The notes below the pieces were generated by a model. The model was not told the origin of the DNA. It saw only the letters and a program-made list of their open reading frames with translations, and ran no database searches. A stretch of 64,000 nt of DNA from Casuarius casuarius (Eukaryota; Chordata; Aves; Casuariiformes; Casuariidae). Positions 12,776-25,200 of this stretch are shown here, piece after piece. Numbering within the stretch: the stretch's first letter is position 1; every line of letters begins with the position of its first letter. The DNA lies in contig PTFA01000081.1 in NCBI GenBank assembly GCA_003342895.1, forward strand, positions 1,949,463 through 2,013,462, given 5' to 3'. A program made the translations under genes and the position numbers.

Positions 12776-15700
12776 GTAGAGCTGTTGTGATACCCAGAGC
12801 AGAACATGCTGCCTGCATCNTACTTCAGAATTCTCATACTTCAAAACTGAGTGATAAATTTCAGTATTTTTCTCCATTTCAGTGGGAAGAGACTTAGGCC
12901 TTTTTCTTCACATGATCACAGTGAATTCCAGCAGCCAGGTCTTCATCTGTTAGGACAAGCTCTCTTGGGGACATTTTAGCAAACCCAAATCCGCAGGACA
13001 ATCTGCTGGCACAGTAACTCGACACAAAGGAGGATTTCCACTGGATTTGGTGGAAAGCTATTGTGTACTTCAGCTAACAGATTTTCAGATACAACTTGCT
13101 CTGATGACATTTGGTGCAAGGTCTTGCTTTAACTCAATTAAATTATATCACACAACACTTTATAGAAATCACCCTTTTTCACAGTAAATTACATCTGTTA
13201 TGGAGCTTTGTCATTTTGCACTTATTTTTAGTTATCTGTCCTAAGTGGTTCAAATGATAGTGGCTCACAAGTGTGCCTGCAATTTACATTCCTTCTGGAT
13301 ATAGAAGATACTTGAGCACTTTATCCATTTAAATATTTGAAGCCTACAATTTTAACATATTTTTACCATATCTTATCCAGAACGGATATTACTTTACAGG
13401 AAAGAAAACAGCTCTTAATTTGGGACAAGTCTTTTGCTTATGATAAAGAGGTTACGGGAAGAAATGGAATATTATGCATCAGTAGGAGATTTTACTTGGT
13501 TGTCTTAGAAAACTATAATTAACATTTTCTTATATTTGCAGTGAATGCTGCTACTAAGAGTCTAAGCTGGTAAGAGATAAAAATGCAGTAAAAAGCAGGC
13601 TGTGAACTAAAGGCCATCTCCTCAAGCATTAATTCTCCAGCTCTAGTGAGGATGCAGATTTGAGAAGGATCCAGTTTTCCACAAATTCAGCCACAAGGCT
13701 AACAGTCAGGAGTGAAAATGCTGCACCAAGCCAGAATGTGTCCTCAGATACATCAGTACAGCTGAAATCAATGGAATCATTCCAGATTTGCACCTGCATA
13801 CCTAAAAGCAAAGTGCAGGTAGCTGCTTTCCCTTTATACTTAATATCCAATAAGACAAGAAAACAAATCCAAGCTGTTCCCACTTCTTACATNTACCAAA
13901 ATCCTCTGATGGCCCTCCACAGGAAATACTTAGAGGCATACTCTAATCCTGACATGTGAAATACTACGCACGGTGATTCCTTAGTAATATTACTAAGGTC
14001 TCTGTGCAAAGTCCCAAATATCAAGGTAGGAAGAGGCAGCTGCATCTGAGTCATGCACATTCACCCAGTCTGCACCCACATAAGCAGAATTCAGTGCATG
14101 TTTACAGAGCAGTTGCTAGCAGCGTCACCGCCTGCTTGCACAGCTCTGCTGACTGGGAATCCTGAACTACATAGAATGCATGTAAAGCTGAAAGAAAAAG
14201 CACTAGGCCATAAAGAGTCACAAGTTCTTAAGCAGAACTGAGTAAATTTGCTTGAAAGACCAGAAATATGAGGNGGCCAGTGGCTCACAAAGGGAGAAAA
14301 ACAAAACTCAAACTTTCCAAAGAGCAAAAGTTTATTAACCTTTTTCTATATAGCTTCTAAAGTTTTAGAACCACATATCTCGCCTATAAATATTCAGTCT
14401 AAGACCAACGTGTCTCATTCCGTGTAAAATCCCCAATCAATGTTGCCTCCTTTTCTATTAATCCACCCTTTAAAATACGTTCTTTTATCAGGTTTAATGT
14501 CTAACATGATTTAATCAGGAACACATGCCTCATAAATATCATCTGTCATGTCCCATTAGTTTCATGTGGAAAAGTACAAGTCAATAAACAAAGGTTGTGC
14601 CATAAATCTGCCTTGAACACATTATACCTCAAATAAGAAAATAAAAACATGTGTGTCCTTTGACCTGAATATTCTTAAAATGGAACTTCAGGTATTGTCT
14701 TATGCCTTTAAAAATGCCTAAAACATTCACAATTAATTGCGTACCTAAGCAATTTCAATTTACATAATGTTGATATGGAGATGGTGATTAAATAAGTACT
14801 ATGCCTTTAAGGCACCTGTTAAATAACATCACTGCCTCTGGGTTAAAACTGATATCCCGAACCACACAATGAAAACCAGGTCCCTTCACCATGCAACTCT
14901 GCTGTAAAAATCCCTCATAACTCAGAGGAGCCGTTAGGTTCAGTTATTAAAAGAGAGAGAGATTAAAAAAAAAGGCACCTTGTTTGCATGCTGCACAGAG
15001 GNATGTGAATGCCACAGAGGTTGCTGTGAATGCCATCAAATCCAAACAGCACGCGCAGGATCCATGCAGGCTCCTCTCAGNCCCTATGTTCTGGGTTGGT
15101 GGGCACCAGTTTGGCATAGGAAGCTGAACGACTATTTGGACTACCCTTGCCCCCTTCTCTGATTATTCAGGTAAACAAGTAATANGAGGTGCTTCGTAGT
15201 GCAGCCTCCCCAACACATTATGTATTAAAACAAAGATCAAATTTGATGTTCTAAAAAAGTTTCTCTCCCCAATTTGTCTTTCTTGGGTCATCTGGGAATT
15301 TTTAAGGAAATTCCCTGCCTTTCCAGAGTCACCAGTGCTTTCAACCCCTCCTGCTCTCTATTGCACATGGCAGTTTGTGGCTTTTGGTATTTTCCACTAA
15401 CAATCTCAGCTCGTTACAGGCTGTTGGGGAGTGCTTTGTGGCTTGTGGTGTGTGGGTGGTGTGCAATGGGTGCTCCCTGGACTGAGAGTCGACTGCACGG
15501 ATGCTTGTGATAGCAGCAAACTGGATTCGATGTTCCATACTGCCCCCCCCCCACCCCTTCAATCTCCTACTTATACCAACTCAGTGGGTGTCCCTGGCCA
15601 GCCTTCTGCTTGGCAGGAGCAGGGAAGCGAAGGGCCAGACTTCACACTGGGGCTCCTGCGCACCTCTACTGTGCGGCATGCTGCCCATTGTGTCCTGGAG

Positions 15701-18232
15701 CTGGCCCACTTGTGAGACGGCTCCCTTGATTTAGTTCTGACTGAAGTAACGTTTTTTAAGCACTCTGTGGTCCCTCTGACTTCTGTAGGAAGTGGGAAAT
15801 GGTGAACAGCTCTGATGGCTGTCTAAGAACAAAGGGAAATCAGGCTGATAGTGGCTCTAGAGTTCTTAAGAAAGGAGGACGTGTTTTCCTCTCATGTGCT
15901 ATGAACTCTGAGGAACAAGAAGTTCCCAACTCAAAAAAATAAAGAACAACTGCTTCTTCCCTTACAGGTCACTCTCATCACTACCACCCCCACCACACAC
16001 ACACACACTTTCTTCCTGCAGGTCCCACTTCACCTCTTTCTGCAGACAGGTCTGTACTCACATACAAAGTATGCAGCCCCCATTGGTTTTTAGTTTCTCC
16101 TGTTCCTGCTGCCTTTTCCCAGTGTCCCCTCCTTTCCATGCCCCACCCCATCTCCATCTTCTCCCACCTCTTCAGCCACCAACTCTCATCTGCCTAGGGT
16201 ATTCAGAAAGACAGACGCTCCGGGTGTCCTGACCTGCTCATCACTCATCTCTCAGAAGAAAGAGGTCCAGCACATGGCCTCTCCCTGCCCAACTCTGCAG
16301 TTAGCACAGTTACTGCTACAAGGAACAGCTCAAATTAACATTGAACAACTTTATGCAAGTCTCCATACAGAGCATTTTAGATTTCACTCCTTTCTCAAAT
16401 GCTCACTTTTGCAAGACACCTTTGCTCTACAGTCCAAGTAACTCACTGGTTCCTCTGCCTTTGGATTTGGAATTATAGGATANTGCTATCCTTTGGAAAC
16501 TGGTAAGCTACAGCACTCCTGGTATAGTTACCAGACTCCTACATTCACTTACCCAGGTCTCTATCAACTGTATCTTGTTAAATACTCTACCGGAGTACAT
16601 GACCTTGCTGTAGGAATATTCACTGCCCTGGAACTTCTGCCAGCACTAAAGCCACCCAAAGGATGCCAGCATGCTTTATGACACCTCCCTGTCCTTACCT
16701 GCACAGGACAGCAAGCAGACATCTTGGCTTCTGCTGTCCTCACAGCAGCACTGACTGTGTCTGGGACATGTACCTTCTTATGGAGTTCTTCCAGGTCACA
16801 CCTTCATGGTACCAGTCTGGTCAGGCAAGTGCAGGTCAGCCAAAGCTGTGACTGGGGGTTGTGGGGGTGGGAGGAAGAGTCCATGGGATGAAAACACAGG
16901 AGGAGGAAGATCACAGCAAATATAAGCAAAGGAGTAGAACTCAAGTGAACAAGTCTCAGATTCAGCCAGTGGTGCTGATATGGCTGGTGTCTCATGCCGA
17001 GCCATAAAAGCATTCCAGCACCACAAAATTTGAGCAANATTCCTGAGAATCACTACTGAATTTACCTGAAAATAATCACAATAGACTTACAGTACCACTG
17101 CTGTGAGTTTCTCCAAGGAAAAGGCTGAGAAGGGGGATTCCTATTAGGGCAGGAACGTCCTCATTCTCACATCAGTCAGCAGGCAGTATAGCCAGAGCTA
17201 TGGGCCCACATTAAAACTGGATACTGCACAGTACCGCAAGATTAAGACAGCACCTGGCAGGGTGATCATCAACAGAGCACTCTGTAGGGTGACCATCACA
17301 GCATTTTGATGCTGCCCTGCACAAGTCTGAGCTTAGAGAACCAACCTAAATGGCTGGGCAGTGACTCAGAGCTCTAGGGCATCTCACAGGACACAGTGGG
17401 AGCACACAAAATANATTCTTTTATACGTTAAGTGAGAGGACACTTCATACACTCAGTGCCAGACAAAAAATCGGTATACGGTCCACAGTTCCAGAGTGCT
17501 TACTCCCAGACTACACCTTACCTGGCTGAACACCAGGACCCTTTGCTGGCAGAGGAATAAATCACTTCCAAAAACTTGCACTAATTACAGTTGCTCTCAG
17601 GTCCCTTGTAAACATCATGCTCCACTTTCCAGCTCCTGCACTGCCTTTTCTTTCAAAAATAAAATTTTAAAAAGAAAGCTAGTTTTCTGGGTCAGCAGAC
17701 TCCACTCATCAGAACTGTATGATAGAAAAGTCATAATATTCCTAATTTCCTGAGATCCTTTATCTTGCATGTCTCAGACTGACTCGAATGGCATCACCTG
17801 GCAAGAAGCCAAAGGAGCTCTACTGCTAAACCAGCATGATAAGATCAGCATTGCGGGTGGGAAATGCAACAGAAATCTCCCACTTTTCCCTGGACTTTCA
17901 GCCAAACAAACAAACATATCGCTTTTATTCCCCCTCAACAAAGTCCCAGTATCCGAATCTCGGCCCCATCCTCCCCCTAAATTANTAAAAGAACGGTGTA
18001 TTTTTTCTGAGTAGATCTCCCACCCCACAGCTTGTCTAGGAAGCCTCAACTCCTTGGTGGAGTAGTAGATTATCATATGGTATAATTTTCTAGGCAGCCA
18101 TCTGCATCATGTGCTGGAACTCACTATGGGAAGAGCTCAAAATTAATGCTATTTCACCACTTGCAGAAGATGCCATAAAAGGAGACCCATAGAGAGCATG
18201 AACTATGTAACATTCAATGCCAGAGACTAAGC
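12776..18232. other. Gene-free stretch, partly very AT-rich
   Basis: A CA repeat lies at 15994-16008 and a pyrimidine-rich stretch at about 15990-16190. Segments 13120-13300 and 14420-14860 are AT-rich with homeodomain-like TAATT/ATTA motifs and look like candidate conserved noncoding elements; this cannot be tested here. Confidence 0.6.
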
Positions 18233-18316
18233 GCCAGATCCACAGAGGTATTTAGGCACTGAATTTCCACTGACGTCAATGGGAGTTAGGTGCCTATATA
18301 CCCCTCTGGATCANAC
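18233..18316. repeat. Small palindromic MITE-like element
   Basis: Imperfect inverted repeat: the left arm GATCCACAGAGGTATTTAGG (18237-18256) pairs with the right arm ending GTGCCTATATACCCCTCTGG ATC (to 18312), around a core CACTGACGTCAATGGGAGTT. The motif 'aggtatttaggcgcctaactcccattgaagtcaatggg' is a known style of short non-autonomous DNA transposon in archosaurs and turtles. Confidence 0.72.
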
Positions 18317-20619
18317 CTTTAGTAGAGCAAACTTCAAGGCTTCATTTTTTAGTGGTTCTGCAGTTCCCGCAAACTCTTTAGCACCTCTGAGGAACAAGTT
18401 CTTCAAAGGAACACCTAGAAAAATCATCACACAATTGTCTTGCCTGAAAACAATGACCCAGTTCTCAAAGCAGATGGACTGGGCCACATGAGCGTATGAA
18501 AATAACTTTTTATGACACTGTTGAGGTGTTACTGCTTCACTTCCTAGGAGCCCTTAAGCTACTTAAGTCTCTAATCCTGTCTCTGAAAATATGGTGGGAA
18601 GCATCTGAGAGCTGTTCTATTGTGGAAGAGCACCTCATAGGCATTAGNTCCTCACTAAAACTCACCGATTGTTTTCAATTAACGTAGGCATCACTGAATT
18701 TTATTGGCTTTTAAAATAAAAAATAAAAAAACCAAGAAATCTGACCACAATGATTCAAGCAGAAAAACNTGGTAAGATTCTGTAACTGATAAAGAAACTA
18801 TAACCAAACTGAACACCCTCTTATTGGGCACCAAAGCACAATCACTTGCCCCATCCAGAAATATAAATCAAAGATACCACCCAGAGGAAGGGGGAAGAAA
18901 AAAAGTCCTTGTGATGACAGTTTGGATTGAAATTAATTTGCCCACTTGCAGAAATTCTGAAAGTGTTTGCTCTTGATTTCTCATCCCCACCACATGGCAG
19001 CTGCCTTCTTCCAAAGCACACACTCGCACTGTTGCAGGTTGTTGGAGCAAGAGAGCCAATGCTGGAGAGACACGTCCCGCAGAGGAACAGCAAGCGACGG
19101 GCACAGCGGCCACACCACAGGGTGCATGGAGCCCTAAGTACACATACAGAAACAGACTTGTGTCTGGCCCGGGGACTGACAGAGTGGGAAGGTGTCACAA
19201 ATATAAATCTCAGACCAGAGAGCCAAAGAGCTCAACCGAATTTTGGTCACATGTGTATCTGACAGTTTCCCTTGGCTGCCTCGATCAACTGTGGCCCAAA
19301 GTTGTAAAACCTGCCCGCAGCTGCACTGCTCACCCCCAACCTGATGTTTCACACTGTGACTTTATGCAGGCTTGTTTGGGTCTAACAAGGTCCTTATTTT
19401 TCTACAATGCAGGAAATAAGGAAACCAGCCATCAATTATTAGAAGCGCAGCAGATCTGAGCCGCATGGCTGTAAAACAGATTTTTCTTTAATGAAACTGA
19501 ACTGGCATTTGCCAGAAATAACAAGTGCCCAAGACCAAAATGTAAATCAAAACTAAAGGAGAGTTTTCAAAACTTTGAATCATTGGTAGCAACAGACAAG
19601 CTCAGAAGGAGGTTGGTATGATTTTGGAATGTCTTAAAAATGTGTGACTAATATGACTTCTAAAGACATTATTTGTGAGTTAGTATTTCAGTCTCCCCAC
19701 AGAAAGAAAACATCGTGACCAGAGAGGGCCACAATGTTTGCTGTAATAACTGTGTTAGTATGTCACCACTGCTATGCTAGGAAGGAGGCTAAGAGCCTTT
19801 GTTTTCATTTCAGAAAGCAAAGAAAGGGAAGACATTAATGCTGAAAATCATCAACACTTGGTAAGAGAGAGGAGAACACAGCTGTTACCATTTCCCTAGG
19901 TGTCTAGGTTTTAAACCCAGCAACTGGTTTTAGTTGGTCTCTGCCCAGGCTCTGGTAGACAGTAGGTTCCATCATAACATTTCTGAATAGACGCTAGTCT
20001 AGTCAAGGAGGAGCAGTGGTGTTCGCTGAAGAGAGAGACATAACAAGAGGAAAAAAAGGGTAGGTTTGGAGGAAACATCAATTGCTAGTAATTGCCTCAC
20101 CATAATTTCTGTCAAAATTGTGTGATTCTGAGGCTGTAAGGCTCATCCTTCCCCAGCCCATCCCCTACTCTTTGTCATGAAACCTAGGATTAGGCCCTGA
20201 ATTTGGCCTCAGTATGGATGCTGAGGGATTGCAATGAAGAGGGCACACGAAGAAAGAGCAGTCTGGCAGCAGCAGGTGACCGGAGACCACATCTTTTACA
20301 GATTGCAAATGAAAGCCATCACAATGATCCAGCTTGTTTGCCTGGAGATTCTGTCATGGAATAATTGTCCATGGTTGAAGTAGATCTTTTTTCTTTTTTT
20401 AAAGAAAAACATCCGATTTAGATTCAGCAACTTCCAAGTACCAGAAGATTTACAACATCCTTTGTTAAGTTGTGCTAGGGTTAATTGCCCTTGCAGTCAA
20501 AGCCATGGGTCTTCCTTCTCATTTGATCTTTGCTGACTTCAGTTCTGAGCTACTAAAACTTCTGCATTTAGCTGCAATCAGAAGATCCCTCAAGTACCAG
20601 GTATTTTTTTGTTCTAGTG
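18317..20619. other. Gene-free stretch
   Basis: A small local rise in CpG occurs at about 19060-19120. Overlapping ORFs at 18842-19459 on both strands look like chance. The phrase GGATTAGGCCCTGAATTTGG near 20190 resembles an ancient repeat end. Confidence 0.6.
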
Positions 20620-21410
20620 CATCTTCTGAACAGATCAGATTGCCTCTTACCTTCCATAAATATTAGTATAATCNGTACCATGTCTGAGTTAGTATCTTCT
20701 AGTTCTTCTCTGAATCCTGTGATTTTTCAAAACCATTTAGGAAAGTTTGAACATTAAACCTATCTTCCAGCAACCAGAATGATGCTACAGACATCATCAC
20801 TTCCCTGTTCTTGTTAATAATGTTAGTAATCACATTACCCCTTACCCTTTAGAAATATATTTTCTCTTACCAATTGAACATGAGATCCCAGTCCTTTTCA
20901 GTGTCATTGTTTTCAGGACATATAACCTCCCATTTGTGAAAACAGTTTATCTTCTCCACTCCACGGTATAGTCTTATATGTTTGACTGTATAAAAACGTT
21001 CTTTGTCCAATTGCTGATCTTTGCTTAAGAAATCCATGTCACATGGTAGTTACTTCCTAACTGTTATTTATTATTCCACTAATCTGAAGCAACAAACTTT
21101 ACTGGCAGTGATTTTCTATTTTCTGTCAGGATTTCAGTAGAAATATTAGATAACACTGGGAGGAAAATCTTTCAAAGTTGTGTACAAAATACTATTACTG
21201 ATAGATAACTGTTTGGTGTGTTTCTCAATTTCTATAGATAAGCCAGTTTTTAATCCATTCAAAGGACACCATATTGTTTTCTATACCACTATTTTTCTTT
21301 CATCAGCATTACATATAATGATTAAAAATGTCTCACAGAAGCTTAAATCTAATCTACCAATACATTTACCTCTGCCGGCCTCACTGCCAGGCTTGTTATA
21401 AAACAAGAGC
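20620..21410 (-). mobile_element. Decayed CR1-type LINE, reverse transcriptase region and downstream
   Basis: Read on the minus strand, 21400 to 21180 retains a broken reverse-transcriptase stretch: a remnant equivalent to the (I/V)YLDFxKAFD motif with stops in it, and FEWIKNWL, the conserved block that follows. Further on (to about 20640) the DNA follows the usual CR1/L3-like order: CTGAAAAGGACTGGGATCTC, then ACAGGGAAGTGATGATGTCT and GGATTCAGAGAAGAACTAGA. Stops and indels show it is long dead. Boundaries approximate; which CR1 subfamily is not decided. Confidence 0.82.
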
Positions 21411-22084
21411 AAGCTTGAGGAGACTGACTCTTAAGAAACAGAACAGCTTCCTTCAGCTGCTTTGTTAAGGCAAAATTCTGCCACAATTCACCTCTGTTCA
21501 AAATAGCCTAAATTCCACCTGGACCACAGGGATGTTAGAAATGACCAACAACCAAAGGCCAGCAGTGCTAGAGGACTTCAGAATGACCAGTTAATTTTTA
21601 TATTTGGAAAACAGGATGCACCAAGAATGAATAATAAAAATTCAATCTGAGCCTAATTCAATATCAATAAGGCTATTTCCTTCTTCAGAACAATGGTTGG
21701 CATTTTCTATCCCCAACAGGCAATCGTGTGTTAGCAATGGCATGTCCCCAAAATGCCACAGAACATTTCACAACTGTTTTGCACATAAAAATCAATCATT
21801 TTCCATGCCCAGCTGTCCCACCACTGGCTCTCCCAACTGCTGCTCTTAGAGCCCTTCACTCAGTCTGGTTTTCATTGTATGCTTTCTCAGTGTTTTCTTG
21901 ACAAACAAATGAGTGGCCAGAAACACTAAACATTAGACATGGGGGGATGTGAACTTTGTTCAGTAAGTCAGGGAGAATAGAAGGCTGCAGTATTAAAGAA
22001 TTTATAGGACCTCTTGTAACTCTCTATAGTGCCTCAGCAGTTGAGTACGAGAATGAAAGACATTACTGAAAAGACAGTAGGGCC

Positions 22085-22250
22085 CCAAGCGTTACATCCC
22101 AAAGTAAAATTTCCATCTAGCCTGTCTTTAAAAACTCCAGTGCCAAACACTGCACATCCTGCTTGGGCAACATATGCCAAAAGCTAAGTATGCTAGTAGT
22201 AAAAGCTTTTCCTAATTTCCAGCCCACATAATCCCCATGGAGGAATAAAC
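22085..22250 (-). mobile_element. Decayed CR1-type LINE, 3' region fragment
   Basis: On the minus strand: GGAAATTAGGAAAAGCTTTT, then TATGTTGCCCAAGCAGGATG and CACTGGAGTTTTTAAAGACA followed by GGCTAGATG. These match the avian CR1 3' order (ttaggaagaaattcttt...ggttgcccagagaggttgtgg...ggaggtgttcaaggccaggttggatg). In minus orientation it lies upstream of the 20620-21410 fragment although it belongs downstream in a LINE, so it is a separate insertion or a rearrangement. Confidence 0.82.
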
Positions 22251-25200
22251 CAGTGTGGAAGAGATACAAGCAAGTGAATACTGGGTGCATTTCATAAAGT
22301 GCTTAGTATCAAAGGGGAAAATCTACAGCCACACTCAGGTTGAGAAAGGATGTTGTAAGATGTTTTCTTCCATACCAGCAGAACAAGACTGGTTGGTGCC
22401 TCTGAAGGACATGTGAACATCATGCATATGATCTCCAACTCAGAACTGGTGATGCTGCTGATGAACTGGTGGATTCCATGCTTAAATGGTCTTTCCAATG
22501 TCCAGTTTGTATTTTAAAATCCAGGTTGCTCATCAACTAGCAAATGCTGCAGTCAGGAGCCTTCGCACTGGAGGCTGTATCCAACCTTTTACATTGTTTC
22601 CTTTAGTGGCAGTTAGCATAATTCACTTTTATCTGAATTCCAGTTGGTTATAAGATGAGGTTATTTTTCACCAAGTTTCCTCTCAAGTCTCTGAAACTGT
22701 CTCCCTGTCATTTCAGAGCGCCTGCTGCCTGCTCAAACATCTATCCCATGCATAAAACATCTTTAATCACCTTTAATGTTTATTGTTCTTAATTTTCATG
22801 TCTCCCAGCAACTTTTCAGCAGCTGATAAAAACACCACTGTTGGCACTAACACTAGCTCTTGGCAAGGAAAGTTCCCCAAAGCAGGTTAATCCCATTTTG
22901 AGAAACTTAACTGGATCCCATTGAAGCAGCAAGCCTCTGCAAAATCCCAGTGTTTTAACNCAAACTTCCTAAATAAACTATACTTGTAACCTATTGCCAT
23001 CATGTACCTTTAGGCTATAGGAGAGTCCAAAAACATTGTTGATTAGTCACTCCAACGATTTGCTCTCACTTTCCAGGTTTTGGTTTTCAACTCCAGTTTC
23101 CCTTTATACTTGTTTTCTATGACTAATTAGCAAAATATAGGCACATGTAAAAACATCTGTGGGAGTGGCAAACTTCTAAGCAAAGAAAGTGAATTTTGAC
23201 CAAGCAATCTGAGTATTCATGCCAGTAATCTTTGCTTAAGCGCTTTCTGACAGCACGCAGCAAGAGGAGATCTTATACGAATAAAGTCTCCAATAAAAGC
23301 TAGCCAATATCACCCTGACAGATTTTGAATATTTACACATTCAACAGTCCAAAAGCTTTTTACAGGAGTTGCCATATTTCCACATATTCAGCCCACAATT
23401 CAAATAAGTTACATCCCTTTATAATTATTTAAAAATAAGCCATCAGAAAACATGCACGAAGTCAAAGACAGAGGCCAGGAGGCTAAGAGGGTATAAAGAA
23501 TAAATTATTGAGACTTCATGGGCAGAGAAAGAGCAAGTGGGCTCTAGGGGTAAACATCCCCTTAAATTTCCTGCACGCTCATTCAACTCAGAGAGCTGCT
23601 GAAACGCAGGGGGATCTTTGTTTTGAAAAGAGAACCATTCGCACACACAGTATGTAGCTTATCCCCATGAAAATACGACAAGTCAGCAAACTTTATCGAA
23701 TTGCTCGAGAATTCAAAGAAAAAGAATATAAGCCAATTTGTGGTCAGCTGGCAAGAGGAAAAATAAGAAGCAAAACTGTTCTGATTAAAAACTTGTGACA
23801 TCTTTTTCTTTTGCCAAGTGAACTGAGTCCACACTTAGAAGACAAACTTCTATGCATTAGTCTGCCTTTTTATCCACTCTTCGTTTTAAAATGGCGTTGC
23901 TTCAGATTTGCACCGGAGTTAGGAACAATGGAATCAGGCCAGCTCAGTTTTAGTTGAACATAAACCAGCTCTGATGACTTCAAGGAATCTGAACATTACA
24001 GCAATCAAATATCCAGAAAGGGGAACTTAGCATTGCCTTTTCTTCTTAAAGCCCTGGGACACAGTCTCCACTGCACACAAAATCTGCTCTGCGAGAGCAA
24101 TGAGACTCTCAGGAACCTTGTAGGAACTTTCTGCACCTCCAGCCCAACAGGCGTACAACCCACTGTGTGATGCCTGCCCCAGGAACAACAGCTATAAGAG
24201 CTTCTGGGAGGCAGCGGCAGCCCTAAGGCTGCTTCCTCCAGCAGACCAGGGGAAAGATTTTCTTCCCAACAGGAAATCATCATTGGCCATTTCTAACATA
24301 GCCCCCTTAACAGAGCTCTTAATATAGCCTTCTTTCCCCCACCTAAGCTTTCAAGCACTGAAATAAATGGGAGAATCTGCTCCTCAGCAACTCTCTTGCA
24401 ACTGGCAAGGTAAAGCAGACGCAAAGTAATAAGAAGCACAACTGAAACATTCAGTTAGAAATCTTACTCTCCTCAAGATAACAAACATGGGCATTTTGCA
24501 GTTTTCACCTCTCACACTCAAGAAGACTTACCAACAAGGGCAAGCACCATATGCTCCATGGGCAAAGAGAGACATCTGGTCTGCATGCACACTGGGGAGG
24601 TGCCATAGCCATGGAGAGCACAGCCATATTCCCTGAACACTGCCCCTGAACTAACACTGACTCTTGGCACAGAAAATTAAGTTGGGCCTGATGGTGTGCT
24701 GAAACAACTGCACTGTTTCTGGCTCCGGAACTGGTTTGTTTTTCTCCCCACCATACCGTGTTACACTGCTGGAGTACAAATGTCCAGAAGAATACACAGA
24801 CTTGCCCCAAAACAACACCAAGTCAGTGGCACAGCCCAGAAGAGAGTCAAAGAAAGTCAAAAGCCTTTAACCCTCTTCATCCGAAGCATCTCTGTATTTG
24901 GCCTTATCAGCTGCTGGCACAACCATTGCTTTATGGCCCCCTCTCTGCCTTCACCAGTACTTTGCCTGCTTCATGGACAATGGCAGACCACACTGGCTTT
25001 AGATGCATGCAGGGTGTTGAATAGGAAGAAAAATTCAACACAAAGGTGCTGACTGCCTGACCTTGGCATCTGAGCCATGCAGCTGTTTTTGCTTGCACAC
25101 TTTTCTTTCTGGGTGCAGGTTTGAGACTTGTGTCTTCTCTTCTGTGCCTCAGAAGAGCATGGATGGTATTTTCACATGCATTCAGAGCTGGCCTCCTCCT

